Assembly: GCA_044359955.1 (NCBI GenBank)
Contig: JBIKLF010000002.1
Coordinates: 124,001 to 188,000, forward strand
DNA: 64,000 nt
Direction of reading: 5' to 3'
Source of the DNA: JACTMZ01 sp044359955
GTDB lineage: Bacteria; Verrucomicrobiota; Verrucomicrobiia; Chthoniobacterales; JACTMZ01
The notes under the pieces are model-generated. The model searched no databases, had not been told where the DNA came from, and saw only the letters and a program-made list of their open reading frames with translations. Position numbers and translations under genes: made by a program. Below are positions 41,893 to 51,326 of the stretch, piece by piece. Each line of letters starts with the position of its first letter. Position 1 is the first letter of the stretch.

Positions 41893-43371
41893 TCAGCGCC
41901 TCCGGCGCCACCAGACGATGATCCCAGCCAGGGCGGCCGCGGCCGGAATCAAGACCAGCGTGTAAAGCGCGATGCGTCCGGTTTCCAAATCGGTGAGGTT
42001 CAGGCTGAAGGCCCGCACCGTTTTCGGCGCGATCCCCGCGAGGTGCCCGCGGTCGAGCATCCAGTTGAGCGCGTTGAGGACAAAATCGAGGTTCGGTTCG
42101 GTGATGATGCCGTCGGACGCAAATTCGCTGTTGCCCACCACGACAAGCCGCGCCGAACCCACATCGACTTTTTCGTCGGCCACGCCGCCGCGCTCGGCCA
42201 TGGCCGCCACGACCAACGGAGCGGCCGTGTCGGCTCCCGCGTCGAAGGCTACGCCCTTGCTTTCGTCCGTCACATGGTCCCTCTCTCCCCAGAACGGTTC
42301 CTCGGCCGTGATGAGCGGCTCGACGAGCGTCCCCTTTGTCTTCTCGTCCAGTTTGAGCGAACAGGTCGCGCCCGGCAACAGGGCCTCGGCACCTTGCAGG
42401 CGGCGGGTCACGCGGTTGACCGCCGAGAATGTTCCGACCACATCGCGCACGATGCCGGTGGCGAAGCCGAGTTCCACCGTGCGCAGCACGCGGTCGTCCA
42501 GCGGGGTGATTCCGGCCGAGACGAGGAACTCCCGCAGCAAAGGCGTTTCCGCCGCGGGGTCGAGCAGCACCATGATGCGTCCGTCCTTCGTCCAATAATC
42601 GCCCAGCAATCCCGCCGTCGCCGCCGGCAGATCGTAGCGCGGGCCGGCGATGAAAATCCCCGCCGCGTCTTCCGGCACTCCGCCCGTCACCCCGAGGTTG
42701 AGCGGGGCGACGCGCACGCCTTGCCGCGCGATGTATTCCTGCAGGAGAGAAAGGGTGGAATCTGCCCCGACGCGCGGTTCGCCCTGGCCTTGCAGGAAGT
42801 AAACGGTGCGCTGGGTTGCTTCGCCCAATTCGATCAGGGCGCTGGTCAAGGCCTGCTCGCCCTTGAAAGCAACCACGCGCGGCGGGTCGCCGCTCAGTTG
42901 CGGGATCAGATCGTATTCCGCCATGTCGACCGCGCCGATTTGCTTGGTCTTCCCCCCGCTTTCCACCACGACAAGATTTTCTTCCGGACCAAATTCGAAA
43001 CGCGCCTGCAATTCGCGGGCCCGCCCCAGATTGCGCATCGGGTCGATGTATTCGACGGTCAATTTGTCGCCAGCCGCGAACTGGTATTCTTTCAGCAGGT
43101 TCATCACATCGCCGTAGATTTCGTAACCGGGCGCGGCCGTGGTCGGTGAGAAAAACACGTAGACCGTGGCTGGGGCCGGCAGTTGCCCGAGCACGCCGAG
43201 CGTCTGCTCGCCGAGACGGTATTTCTGGGCCGGCGACCAGTCGCTGCGCAGGTAATAGTGGAACCCCGCGTAGTTCACCGCGCCGAGCAGCACACAGGCC
43301 AGGAGGATCTGCAGGGTGACCCCGAAACGGATGCCGGCCCGCCGGCGGGAAGATTCTTGCGGAGCGGCCAT
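41893..43371 (-). CDS. GldG-like ABC transporter auxiliary protein
   Basis: 492 aa. One N-terminal helix (LQILLACVLLGAVNYAGFHY) and one C-terminal helix (LYTLVLIPAAAALAGIIVWW) bracket an extracytoplasmic domain of the ABC_transp_aux type (YRLGEQTLGVLGQLPAPATV; TVYFLQGQGEPRVGADSTLS). In Flavobacterium GldG works with GldA and GldF in gliding. In other bacteria the same set is a general ABC export system of unknown substrate. Adjacent to the permease gene with one base between. Confidence 0.87.
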   Translation of the reverse strand: MAAPQESSRRRAGIRFGVTLQILLACVLLGAVNYAGFHYYLRSDWSPAQKYRLGEQTLGVLGQLPAPATVYVFFSPTTAAPGYEIYGDVMNLLKEYQFAAGDKLTVEYIDPMRNLGRARELQARFEFGPEENLVVVESGGKTKQIGAVDMAEYDLIPQLSGDPPRVVAFKGEQALTSALIELGEATQRTVYFLQGQGEPRVGADSTLSLLQEYIARQGVRVAPLNLGVTGGVPEDAAGIFIAGPRYDLPAATAGLLGDYWTKDGRIMVLLDPAAETPLLREFLVSAGITPLDDRVLRTVELGFATGIVRDVVGTFSAVNRVTRRLQGAEALLPGATCSLKLDEKTKGTLVEPLITAEEPFWGERDHVTDESKGVAFDAGADTAAPLVVAAMAERGGVADEKVDVGSARLVVVGNSEFASDGIITEPNLDFVLNALNWMLDRGHLAGIAPKTVRAFSLNLTDLETGRIALYTLVLIPAAAALAGIIVWWRRRR

Positions 43372-43372
43372 G

Positions 43373-44125
43373 TCAGTTGCGCCAGCGGCGGGATTGGAAA
43401 ACGTGGAACGTGAGGAAGAGAACGAAGATGGTCAGCGACAGGTAGAAGACAACCGGCCGCGAGTCGAAAAATCCGCGCGAGGCCTCGCTCATGTGCTCGA
43501 GCGCGGAGAAGTAAGCCGTCAGCTCCCGCAGGGCCGGGGTCACATTGAGCAGGAAAAAGTTCAACAACCCGGTGAAGAAAAACAAGGTGATCACCGTGAA
43601 GGACATGATGGCCGCCACGATCTGGTTGCGCGTCAGGGCCGAGGCCAGGCAGCCGACGGCCAGATAAAACATCCCGATGAGCAAGAGCATGACATAGGCG
43701 CCGAGAAACGGCCCCGCCGCACCCGCCGCTTCGAGGCTCGTCACCCGGGTGAAAACGACGAAATAAAGCAGACTCGGCAGCCAGAGCACGATGTAGAAAA
43801 AGAGGGCCCCGCCATACTTGGCCAGCACCACCTGACTATCCCGCACCGGTGCGGTCATCAGCGGCTCGATCGTCCCCATTTTGTATTCCTCGGAAAACAA
43901 ACGCATGGTGATCAGCGGGAAAATGAGGACGAAGCCGAACCAGAAAAATACCGTGTTGAAAAATGCCTCGACCACCGTCACTTCGCTCGGCCCGCGGTTC
44001 AGCGCCGCCACCCCGGCATAAAAATTGAATCCGGTCAGCAGGAGGAAAAAGAACATGACCACCCAGGCCACCGGCGAGAGGAAATAAGCGCGGATTTCGC
44101 GGTTCAGCAGGGTGAAAAAGTTCAT
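43373..44125 (-). CDS. ABC-2 type permease (GldF-like)
   Basis: 250 aa with six hydrophobic helices. The start TLLNREIRAYFLSPVAWVVM and the block RLFSEEYKMGTIEPLMTAPV are typical of GldF/NosY-like ABC-2 permeases. It pairs with the ATPase encoded immediately upstream, overlapping it by four bases. The ATG at 44125 was chosen because the frame further upstream is antiparallel filler over the ATPase gene. Confidence 0.9.
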   Translation of the reverse strand: MNFFTLLNREIRAYFLSPVAWVVMFFFLLLTGFNFYAGVAALNRGPSEVTVVEAFFNTVFFWFGFVLIFPLITMRLFSEEYKMGTIEPLMTAPVRDSQVVLAKYGGALFFYIVLWLPSLLYFVVFTRVTSLEAAGAAGPFLGAYVMLLLIGMFYLAVGCLASALTRNQIVAAIMSFTVITLFFFTGLLNFFLLNVTPALRELTAYFSALEHMSEASRGFFDSRPVVFYLSLTIFVLFLTFHVFQSRRWRN

Positions 44126-45063
44126 CGCAGTTCCTCCGACTGCGTGATCTCGGCGAAGACCCGCTCGAGATTCACTTGTTCGCGTCCGAGTTCGCGCAAG
44201 GCCCACCCGCGGGCCGCGGCCAACCGCGCCACCGCTTCGCGCGGATCGTGCTCCGCATCGGTCCGCAGCACGCAACCCTGCCAGCCATCCGGCATTTCCT
44301 CGACCTCCGCCTTGCGCACGCCGGGCAGCGCGGCGAGGGCTTTTTCCAGATCCCCGGCCCCGGCGCGGATCTCGGCACGGATGCCTCCCGCCGTGCGGAC
44401 CCGCCCGGCCAGCGCTTCCGGAGTGTCGGAGGCCGCGATGCGCCCGCGATCGATGATCAGCACGCGGCTGCAGGTCATCTCCACCTCGGAGAGGATGTGC
44501 GTGGAGAGCAAAATGGTGTGCCGTTTGCCCAGGTCTTTGATCAGCTGGCGGACCTGACGGATTTGGTTCGGGTCCAGGCCGATGGTCGGCTCGTCGAGGA
44601 TGAGAAGGTCGGGATCATGGAGCAGCGCGTCGGCCAGGCCCACCCGCTGACGGTAGCCCTTCGACAGGGCGCCGATCAATTTTTGGTCCACGTCGCGCAG
44701 GTTGCAGAGTTCCTTCACCGCATTGACCCGCTGGCGGTTGCGCCGTCCGCGCACACCTTTGAGCGCGGCCCGGTATTCGAGGTATTCCTGCACCCGCATC
44801 TCGGGATAAAGCGCCACATTTTCCGGCATGTAGCCGACCCGCGACCGCACCTCGCGCGACTGGCTGGCCACGTCGAACCCCGCCACACTGGCCGTCCCGC
44901 TGGTGGCCGACAGGTAACACGACAGGATCCGCATCGTCGTGCTCTTCCCCGCGCCGTTGGGACCGAGAAAACCGACGATTTCGCCCTTCTCGACCGTGAA
45001 ATTCAGGTCTTTCACCGCCGTGATACCGGCGTATTTCTTGGTCAGTCCTTCAACCTTGATCAT
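44122..45063 (-). CDS. ABC transporter ATP-binding protein (GldA-like)
   Basis: 313 aa. Walker A GPNGAGKSTTM (about residues 34-44), signature LSKGYRQRVGLADALL, Walker B LLILDEPTIGLDP and the H-loop STHIL. The C-terminal 90 residues form a DUF4162-like tail (GGIRAEIRAGAGDLEKALAA). It heads the operon ATPase, permease, GldG-like, DUF4340. Start ATG 45063 (MIKVEGLTKKYAG) begins at the ABC fold. The divergent gap to sucA is 178 bp. Confidence 0.93.
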   Translation of the reverse strand: MIKVEGLTKKYAGITAVKDLNFTVEKGEIVGFLGPNGAGKSTTMRILSCYLSATSGTASVAGFDVASQSREVRSRVGYMPENVALYPEMRVQEYLEYRAALKGVRGRRNRQRVNAVKELCNLRDVDQKLIGALSKGYRQRVGLADALLHDPDLLILDEPTIGLDPNQIRQVRQLIKDLGKRHTILLSTHILSEVEMTCSRVLIIDRGRIAASDTPEALAGRVRTAGGIRAEIRAGAGDLEKALAALPGVRKAEVEEMPDGWQGCVLRTDAEHDPREAVARLAAARGWALRELGREQVNLERVFAEITQSEELR

Positions 45064-45241
45064 AGCGCACAGGCCCGCTCCCTCCTCCGGGACCGGGCCG
45101 AACGGGCATATTTGCGCGGTTCGGGGGCGGTGGCAAGCTGACGTGGCGCTCGGGGGCCAACATAAAAATTCCACCCGGACCATCGTCTCTGTGTTTGCCA
45201 GCGGGGGCCGGTTCGGGTGATTCTCCACGTCAGTCGCATCC

Positions 45242-47983
45242 ATGAGCCAATCTTTGTCGGGTAACTGGAACTCCGAACTGCTCGAAGAAAACTACGAGCG
45301 CTGGAAAAAAGACAACGAATCGGTCACTCCGCAATGGAACGCCTTTTTCGAGGGCTTCGAACTTGGTTTGACCCAATCCGAAGAACTGGCCGAAGGCGCC
45401 CGCGCCGCCGTGCCGGAAGATGTCGCGCTGGAACGCCGCGCCGATTCCCTGGCTTACTCCTACCGCACCCTCGGTCATACCATCGCGCGTCTCGACCCGC
45501 TCACCCCCGCACCGCCGGAGAACCCGCTCCTCTCGCTCAAGACCATCGGTTTCACCGAGAGCGATCTCGAACGCACCGTCTCCTCGAAATATTTCCGCGA
45601 CGGCCGGCCGATGTTGCTCCGCGAGATGCTCGCCGAATTGCGCGGCATCTACAGTGACACCATCGGCGCCGAGTTCATGCACATCCAGGACCCGCGCCTG
45701 CGCAACTGGATCCGCGAACGCATCGAAAACCGCGGCGACCACCACCGCAAGGACGCCGGCCTGCATCGCGCCATCCTCCGCCAACTCTACGAAGCCGAAA
45801 CCTTCGAACACTTCCTCCACACGCGTTATGTCGGACAAAAACGCTTCTCCCTCGAGGGCGCCGAGTCGCTGCTCGTCATTCTTGATACCGTCCTGCAGCG
45901 CTGCGAAGCGGTCGGCGTGGAGGAAATCGTCATGGGGATGGCCCACCGCGGCCGTCTCAACGTCCTGGCCAATTTCCTGAGCAAGCCGCTCGAACTCATC
46001 TTCAACGAGTTCTCGGAAAATTTCATCCCCGAGGTGGTCGGCGGCAATGGCGACGTGAAATACCACCTCGGCTACCACGCCGAGCGCATCAGCCAAACCG
46101 GCTACGCCGTCGGGGTGCGTCTCGCCGCCAACCCGAGCCACCTCGAAGCAGTCGATCCCGTCGTCGAAGGCATGGCCCGCGCCCGTCAGCGCATTCTCGG
46201 CGACACCGAAAAACGCCAAAAAGTCCTCCCCCTTCTCATCCACGGCGATGCCGCCTTCGCCGGGCAGGGTATCGTGGCCGAGGTCTTCAACATGTCGCAA
46301 CTCCCCGGCTACAAGACCGGCGGCACCCTGCACATCATCGTCAACAACCAGATCGGCTTCACCACCCTCCCGGCCGATGCGCGCTCCAGCCTCTACGCCA
46401 CCGACGTGGCCAAAATGATCGAAGCCCCCATCTTCCACGTCAATGGCGAGGACCCCCTGGCCGTCGCCTTGGTCTCCGAGATCGCGCTCGATTTCCGGCA
46501 GCAATTCGGACGCGATGTGGTCATCGATCTTTTTTGCTACCGCCGCCACGGCCACAACGAAGGCGACGAACCGACCTTCACCCAACCCCACCTTTACAAC
46601 TCGATCCAAAAACACCCGCTGGCCAGCGAGATCTTCGTCGAGGAACTCGCCACCCTCGGCACGGTGACACGGGCGGACGCCGAGCTGATCAAACAAGAAG
46701 CGGCGGCCGACCTCGAGGAGGCCTTCGACATTGTCAAAAAATCCGAGAGCGAGCGCCAGGAGGGCGGGCGTTTCGCCGGCTCCACCGCCATTTTCCAGCC
46801 CCCCTATTCCTACGAGCCGGTGCACACCGCGATCAGTCCGGAATTGCTCCACGAAGTGGTCGAGGGGCTTTGCCGCGTGCCGGAGGATTTTCACATTCTG
46901 CCCAAAGTGCGCCGCATGCTCATCGAGCGCCGGCTGGAAATCTTGCGCGAGGGCGGACCCTACGACTGGGCCTTTTCCGAGGCCCTCGCCTTCGGTTCGC
47001 TCCTCGTCGAGGGCACGCCCGTGCGTTTGTCCGGACAAGACAGCCGCCGCGGCACCTTCAGCCAGCGGCATTCGACTTTTTATGACGCCGAGCAGCGCGT
47101 CGATCACGTGCCGCTCAACCACCTCAAGGAAGGCCAGGCCCGTTTCTGCGTTTACAACAGCTTGCTCAGCGAAGCGGCCGTCCTTGGCTTCGATTACGGT
47201 TACTCGACGGACTACCCGGAAATGCTCTGCATGTGGGAAGCCCAGTTTGGCGATTTCGTCAACGGCGCGCAGGTCATCATCGACCAGTTCATCGCCTCGG
47301 CTGAATCCAAATGGCAACGCCCCAGCTCGCTCGTCCTGCTCCTGCCCCACGGCTACGAGGGCCAGGGCCCCGAGCACTCCAGCGCGCGGCTCGAACGGTT
47401 TTTGCAATTGTGTGCGGACAACAACATGCAGGTCTGCAACCTCACCACCCCCGCGCAATATTTCCACGCCCTGCGGCGCCAGATCCACCGCGACTACCGC
47501 AAGCCGCTGGTCATCATGACGCCGAAAAGCCTGCTCCGTCATCCCCTCGTTGTCTCGCGGCAGGATGATTTCACCGAGGGCCGCTTCTTCGCCATCCTCG
47601 CCGATCCTTTGCCGGAGGACCACGCCACGATCACCCGCGTCATTCTTTGCTCGGGCAAAGTCTACTACGACCTCAAGACCGAACAGGAAAAGCGCGGCGC
47701 GACCGACGCCACCATCCTGCGCGTCGAGCAGCTCTACCCGCTGCACACCGAAAAAATCAAACGCATCGTCAGCAATTGTCCCAACCTCAAGCGCCTCGTC
47801 TGGTGCCAGGAAGAACCGCAAAACATGGGCGCCTGGTCCTACATGGCGATGAAGCTGCGCGAACTCTTCGGCTGCAGCGTGCACTACGCCGGCCGTCCGG
47901 AAAGCCCCAGCCCCGCCGTCGGCGCGCTGGCCATTCACCGCCACCAGCAAGCGGAACTCGTCAGCCGCGCCTTCGAAGTATAG
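45242..47983 (+). CDS. sucA: 2-oxoglutarate dehydrogenase E1 component
   Basis: 913-aa ThDP decarboxylase of the TCA cycle. The N-terminal SGNWNSELLEENYERWKKDN and WNAFFEGF form the E2-interacting arm of E1o. Catalytic core motifs: GMAHRGRLNVL, HGDAAFAGQGIVAEVFNMSQ, HIIVNNQIGFTT and RRHGHNEGDEPTFTQP. C-terminal block LVWCQEEPQNMGAWSYM is typical. Followed 12 bp later by sucB. E3 (lpd) is not in the window. Confidence 0.96.
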   Translation: MSQSLSGNWNSELLEENYERWKKDNESVTPQWNAFFEGFELGLTQSEELAEGARAAVPEDVALERRADSLAYSYRTLGHTIARLDPLTPAPPENPLLSLKTIGFTESDLERTVSSKYFRDGRPMLLREMLAELRGIYSDTIGAEFMHIQDPRLRNWIRERIENRGDHHRKDAGLHRAILRQLYEAETFEHFLHTRYVGQKRFSLEGAESLLVILDTVLQRCEAVGVEEIVMGMAHRGRLNVLANFLSKPLELIFNEFSENFIPEVVGGNGDVKYHLGYHAERISQTGYAVGVRLAANPSHLEAVDPVVEGMARARQRILGDTEKRQKVLPLLIHGDAAFAGQGIVAEVFNMSQLPGYKTGGTLHIIVNNQIGFTTLPADARSSLYATDVAKMIEAPIFHVNGEDPLAVALVSEIALDFRQQFGRDVVIDLFCYRRHGHNEGDEPTFTQPHLYNSIQKHPLASEIFVEELATLGTVTRADAELIKQEAAADLEEAFDIVKKSESERQEGGRFAGSTAIFQPPYSYEPVHTAISPELLHEVVEGLCRVPEDFHILPKVRRMLIERRLEILREGGPYDWAFSEALAFGSLLVEGTPVRLSGQDSRRGTFSQRHSTFYDAEQRVDHVPLNHLKEGQARFCVYNSLLSEAAVLGFDYGYSTDYPEMLCMWEAQFGDFVNGAQVIIDQFIASAESKWQRPSSLVLLLPHGYEGQGPEHSSARLERFLQLCADNNMQVCNLTTPAQYFHALRRQIHRDYRKPLVIMTPKSLLRHPLVVSRQDDFTEGRFFAILADPLPEDHATITRVILCSGKVYYDLKTEQEKRGATDATILRVEQLYPLHTEKIKRIVSNCPNLKRLVWCQEEPQNMGAWSYMAMKLRELFGCSVHYAGRPESPSPAVGALAIHRHQQAELVSRAFEV

Positions 47984-47995
47984 GTTCGAAAATTC

Positions 47996-49069
47996 ATGAG
48001 CGCTGAAATCAAGGTCCCCGCCGTCGGGGAATCGATCTCCTCCGGGATCATCTCCCTCTGGCACCGCCAAGACGGCGACTACGTGCGCACCGGGGATCTT
48101 CTCTTCACCCTCGATACGGACAAAGTTTCCACCGAAGTCGCCGCCCAAGCCGCCGGTCTTGTCCGGATCAAAGTCCCCGCCGACCAAGAAGTGAAAATCG
48201 GTGAAGTGGTCGGCCTGCTCGAAGAAGCCCCCGAACCAGCTGCTCCTGTAGCGGCGCCGCCTGCCACGCCGCCAGGAGGGTCCCCGGCGCCGGTCGTTTC
48301 TGCCGCTCCCTCTGCCCCGCCAACACCTGCTCCCGCCGCCCCTGTCGCGCTCGAACCGCAGGAACGCGGCGTCACACGGAAAAAACTTTCCCCGCTCCGC
48401 AAAAAAATCTCCACCCAGCTCGTCGCCGCCCAGCGCAATGCCGCCATCCTCACCACCTTCAACGAGTGCGACATGGCCGCAGTGATGAAGTTGCGGGCCG
48501 ATCTCCAGGAAAGTTTCCAGGCCAAATACGGCATCAAGCTCGGCTTCATGTCCTTCTTCATCAAAGCGGTGGTCGACGCGCTCAAGTCCGAGCCGCAGCT
48601 CAACTCGCGCCTCGATGGTGACGAATTGGTGCGGAACCACTTTTATGACATCGGGGTGGCTGTTGGCACGGAACGCGGACTCATCGTCCCGGTTGTCCGC
48701 GACGCCGACCGCAAAACCTTCGCCGAATTGGAAAACGACCTCGCTTACTACGCCAAGAAAGCCCGCGACGGCGCCATCACCATCGACGACCTGCAAGGCG
48801 GCGTCTTCACCATCTCCAACGGTGGTGTTTACGGCTCCCTCCTCAGCACCCCCATCCTCAATCCCCCGCAAAGCGGCATCCTCGGCATGCACAAAATCCA
48901 GGAACGTCCCGTGGCGATCGATGGCCAGGTCGTCATCCGTCCCATGATGTATCTCGCGCTCAGCTACGACCACCGGGTGGTTGACGGCCGGGAAGCGGTG
49001 ACCTTTCTCGTCCGGGTCAAAGAAGCCATCGAAAACCCGGTGCGGCTCTTTCTCGGAGACGCCAAATGA
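47996..49069 (+). CDS. sucB: 2-oxoglutarate dehydrogenase E2 (dihydrolipoyl succinyltransferase) lacking a visible subunit-binding domain
   Basis: 357 aa. Lipoyl domain 1-75 with the lipoylated lysine in TLDTDKVSTEV (K43). An Ala/Pro linker (about 76-120, PVAAPPATPPGGSPAPVVSA) leads directly into the catalytic domain at about residue 128 (KLSPLRKKISTQLVAAQRNA), ending with the HxxxDG site in SYDHRVVDGREAV. The usual 35-residue peripheral subunit-binding domain between linker and core, which anchors E3 or E1 in most bacterial E2o, is not there. Animal DLST has the same reduced layout. The catalytic parts look intact. Overlaps the next gene by four bases. Confidence 0.93.
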   Translation: MSAEIKVPAVGESISSGIISLWHRQDGDYVRTGDLLFTLDTDKVSTEVAAQAAGLVRIKVPADQEVKIGEVVGLLEEAPEPAAPVAAPPATPPGGSPAPVVSAAPSAPPTPAPAAPVALEPQERGVTRKKLSPLRKKISTQLVAAQRNAAILTTFNECDMAAVMKLRADLQESFQAKYGIKLGFMSFFIKAVVDALKSEPQLNSRLDGDELVRNHFYDIGVAVGTERGLIVPVVRDADRKTFAELENDLAYYAKKARDGAITIDDLQGGVFTISNGGVYGSLLSTPILNPPQSGILGMHKIQERPVAIDGQVVIRPMMYLALSYDHRVVDGREAVTFLVRVKEAIENPVRLFLGDAK

Positions 49070-49728
49070 ACCGCGCGGCCGCCGGCCTGCTTTTCCTTTG
49101 GTTTGCCGCCGCGCCGGTCGCGGCGCAGGAGACCAACGTTCCTCCGGCCACCGATCCCTTACTCCAGCAACGCCGCTTGGCCACGGTGCTGCGCCAAGCG
49201 ACCAAGTATTACGAAGCGGGGGAATACCAAGCCGCAATCGATCGTCTCGGGGCCCTGCAAGGAGAGCCCGGGCAGGACCTCGGCGTCCTCAACCTCCGCG
49301 GTGCCATCCTGACCAAACTCCAACGCTACGACGAAGCCCGCGAACTTTTTTCCGCCATCCTGACCACCGATCCAAACTTTTTCCCCGCCGCTTTCAACCT
49401 CGGTCATATCAAATTTGTCTCGGGGGATCACGCAGGGGCGCTGCAGATTTTTCAGAACTTGGTTCGCCAAGACCCGGGCAATGCCCTGGCCAGCTTCCGG
49501 ACCCTTCTTTGTCTTCAGGCGCTGGGACGCGACGACGAAGCCGGGGAAATCGCCGACCGTCTCAGCCCTGTCGGCAGCACCCCTGCGTGGTACTACGCCC
49601 AAGCCATGATCGCCCGCAAGGCAGGCGACGAAGCCACCGCCCAAAAACACCTCTCCGCCGCCCTCTCCATCTACCAGGACGCCGGCTGCAAATTCTTCGA
49701 CGAAACCATCGAGACCGTCAAATTCTGA
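49066..49728 (+). CDS. Exported TPR protein
   Basis: 220 aa. Signal peptide (AAAGLLFLWFAAAPVAAQET) followed by about four TPR-like helix pairs: ATKYYEAGEYQAAIDRLGAL, LNLRGAILTKLQRYDEAREL, FNLGHIKFVSGDHAGALQIF and YYAQAMIARKAGDEATAQKH. Likely a periplasmic scaffold. Its start overlaps the sucB stop, which is an unexpected partner for the TCA complex and probably reflects co-transcription rather than function. Confidence 0.85.
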   Translation: MNRAAAGLLFLWFAAAPVAAQETNVPPATDPLLQQRRLATVLRQATKYYEAGEYQAAIDRLGALQGEPGQDLGVLNLRGAILTKLQRYDEARELFSAILTTDPNFFPAAFNLGHIKFVSGDHAGALQIFQNLVRQDPGNALASFRTLLCLQALGRDDEAGEIADRLSPVGSTPAWYYAQAMIARKAGDEATAQKHLSAALSIYQDAGCKFFDETIETVKF

Positions 49729-50223
49729 TCAAGTCACCGCGCCTTCGCACTCGTGACCTTCAAACCTTCCCGCTTTCTCACTCGAAAACTTCGGCCAAGG
49801 GGGCACAGGCGCCCCGTTCTTTTGTAATGGTAATGCAAAAGCATAAAACTTTCATTTTTTATTGAAAACCTCGAAGCATTCCTTACGATGGTCCTGTAAC
49901 TGTCTCTGCTTTCCTCCTGCCCGCAGCCCACCTTCCTCACTCAAAATCTCTCCCTTCGCCCTTTCAACCCCTTCACTCACCTTCCAACTTTCGTACCTTT
50001 AACCTTTCACAGCAACCTCAGCCCTCTCCTTCACCCTCCACTCAGGTTTCAAGTTTCCAGCCTCAGCCCTCTCTTCCTCCCCTTCCTCGTCGCGCCGTCT
50101 TGTCACGCCGTAGCCGCGCGAAGGCGGAAAAAACTGGAGGTGGATAACTTTTTACCGCGGCAATAAGCCGCGAACCCCACTCAAGTTTCAAGTTTCCGAC
50201 CTCAGCCCTCTCTTCCTCCTCCC
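49729..50223 (+). other. C/T-rich intergenic leader region upstream of the GbsR-like gene
   Basis: 495 bp without a gene. A small GC hairpin (GGGGC...GCCCC) followed by GTTCTTTT at about 49799-49823 may terminate the suc operon. From about 49900 the plus strand becomes strongly C/T-rich. The block CTCAGCCCTCTC occurs three times (50016, 50062 and 50202 regions). Two full copies of the leader cassette at 50039-50085 and 50178-50223 end the region. No ORF here has real codon use. Confidence 0.6.
50150..50223 (+). repeat. Leader cassette before the GbsR-like gene (a second partial copy at 50039-50085)
   Basis: Hairpin CGCGGC-AATAA-GCCGCG at 50156-50172, then CACTCAAGTTTCAAGTTTCC and CTCAGCCCTCTCTTCCTCC ending directly at the ATG 50224. 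The same order of parts precedes the start codons at 52838 and 54604. The copy at 50039-50085 lacks the hairpin and start codon. Confidence 0.85.
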
Positions 50224-50733
50224 ATGCCCGCCCTCGCCGAAGCCCCACGGCCTAAAGCCTCCAATCTCTCGGATCTCGAGATCGAGTCGATCGAGATGTT
50301 TATCAATTTCCTCCGCTTGCTCGGCTGGCCCAAATCGGTCGGCGAGATTTACGGACTCCTCTTTGTCTCCGCCCGACCGCTCGCCATGGCTGACATCATG
50401 GCCCGCACCGGCATGAGCTTGGGCGCGGCGAGCCAAGGCCTGAAACTCCTCCGCGAATTCGGTGCGGTCCGCACGGTCTACACGCCCGGCGCGCGCAAGG
50501 ATCACTACGTGGCCAGCGGCGAACTCAGCCGCTTCGCCACCTCCTACATTGAAGAGGAACTTCTGCCCCGCATGCGCACCGCGCAGGAACGCATCCAACG
50601 CATGGAGAAAATGATGCAATCACTTCCGGAAGCCGACCGCCAACTCCCGACTGAACGGATGGACCGCCTCAAATACTGGCTGGGCAAAGGACAGAAAGTC
50701 GTGCCTTGGCTCGTGAAATTTCTGAAACTCTAA
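50224..50733 (+). CDS. GbsR/MarR-type transcriptional regulator
   Basis: 169 aa. Winged-helix core from about residue 28: GWPKSVGEIYGLLFVSARPL, ADIMARTGMSLGAASQGLKL (recognition helix) and GAVRTVYTPGARKDHYVAS (wing). A long C-terminal helix (ELLPRMRTAQERIQRMEKMM) would serve dimerisation. This matches GbsR-family regulators, known in Bacillus for choline sensing, but those are diverse and the ligand here is unknown. Its ATG follows the leader cassette with no Shine-Dalgarno-like purine stretch. Confidence 0.85.
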   Translation: MPALAEAPRPKASNLSDLEIESIEMFINFLRLLGWPKSVGEIYGLLFVSARPLAMADIMARTGMSLGAASQGLKLLREFGAVRTVYTPGARKDHYVASGELSRFATSYIEEELLPRMRTAQERIQRMEKMMQSLPEADRQLPTERMDRLKYWLGKGQKVVPWLVKFLKL

Positions 50734-50882
50734 ACCAAGAACCCGCTCCGCCGTCCGACAAGGCGCAGCGCAAAGGAAAGTGTCGGAACCCCACATTTTG
50801 AAAACCTGCCCGGTCCCGCGGACTCTCCGCCGCGACCAAGGGCGGCAGCCTGCCCAAATCCCAGCAACCCTCCGCCTCTCCG

Positions 50883-51326
50883 ATGCCTAAGCGGGAACTC
50901 AAACATCCGAGCCAAGTTGAAGCGTGGCTCCAAGAGTGGGGGTCCGTACTCGGCGAACCCGGTTCGCTCATCTTGATCGGATCCGGCGGACTTCTCTGGC
51001 ATGCGGCGCAGCGCGGTCTGGATACCCCGCTTTCCGAAAACAGCATGGATGTCGATCCGGTCACGCAAAGTGATGCCGTCGCGCTCCTGGGTTACGAGGC
51101 CATGATCGGCAGCGAGTTCGAGAAGCGTCACGGCTGGCATGTCAATCTCATGCCCTCGGCCGCGTTGAGCGAAATGCCGGCGGATTGGATGCAGCGCGCC
51201 TCCCGCAAACAATATGGACTGCTCGAGGTGCTGGTTCCCTCGATGGACGATCTGCTGGTGCCCAAGTTGAAGCGCGGAGAACCGCGTGATAAACTCCACG
51301 CCGAGTGGGCCAAGAAACTCCAATGA
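50883..51326 (+). CDS. Nucleotidyltransferase-like (DUF6036-type) protein, possible toxin-antitoxin component
   Basis: 147 aa. LILIGSGGLLWHAAQRGLDT followed by ENSMDVDPV has the GS(x)n-DxD arrangement of minimal nucleotidyltransferases. The C-terminal VPSMDDLLVPKLKRGEPRDK is seen in DUF6036/AbiEii-like proteins. Catalytic competence is uncertain because the DxD sits in MDVD. The next gene overlaps its stop (ATGA), giving a compact pair in a region with two other toxin-antitoxin modules. Confidence 0.7.
   Translation: MPKRELKHPSQVEAWLQEWGSVLGEPGSLILIGSGGLLWHAAQRGLDTPLSENSMDVDPVTQSDAVALLGYEAMIGSEFEKRHGWHVNLMPSAALSEMPADWMQRASRKQYGLLEVLVPSMDDLLVPKLKRGEPRDKLHAEWAKKLQ

Noticed and set aside
45230..49237. 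1335-codon open frame on the minus strand opposite sucA-sucB
   Set aside because: It mirrors two well-conserved enzymes exactly and crosses their gene boundary; composition is that of an antisense shadow.
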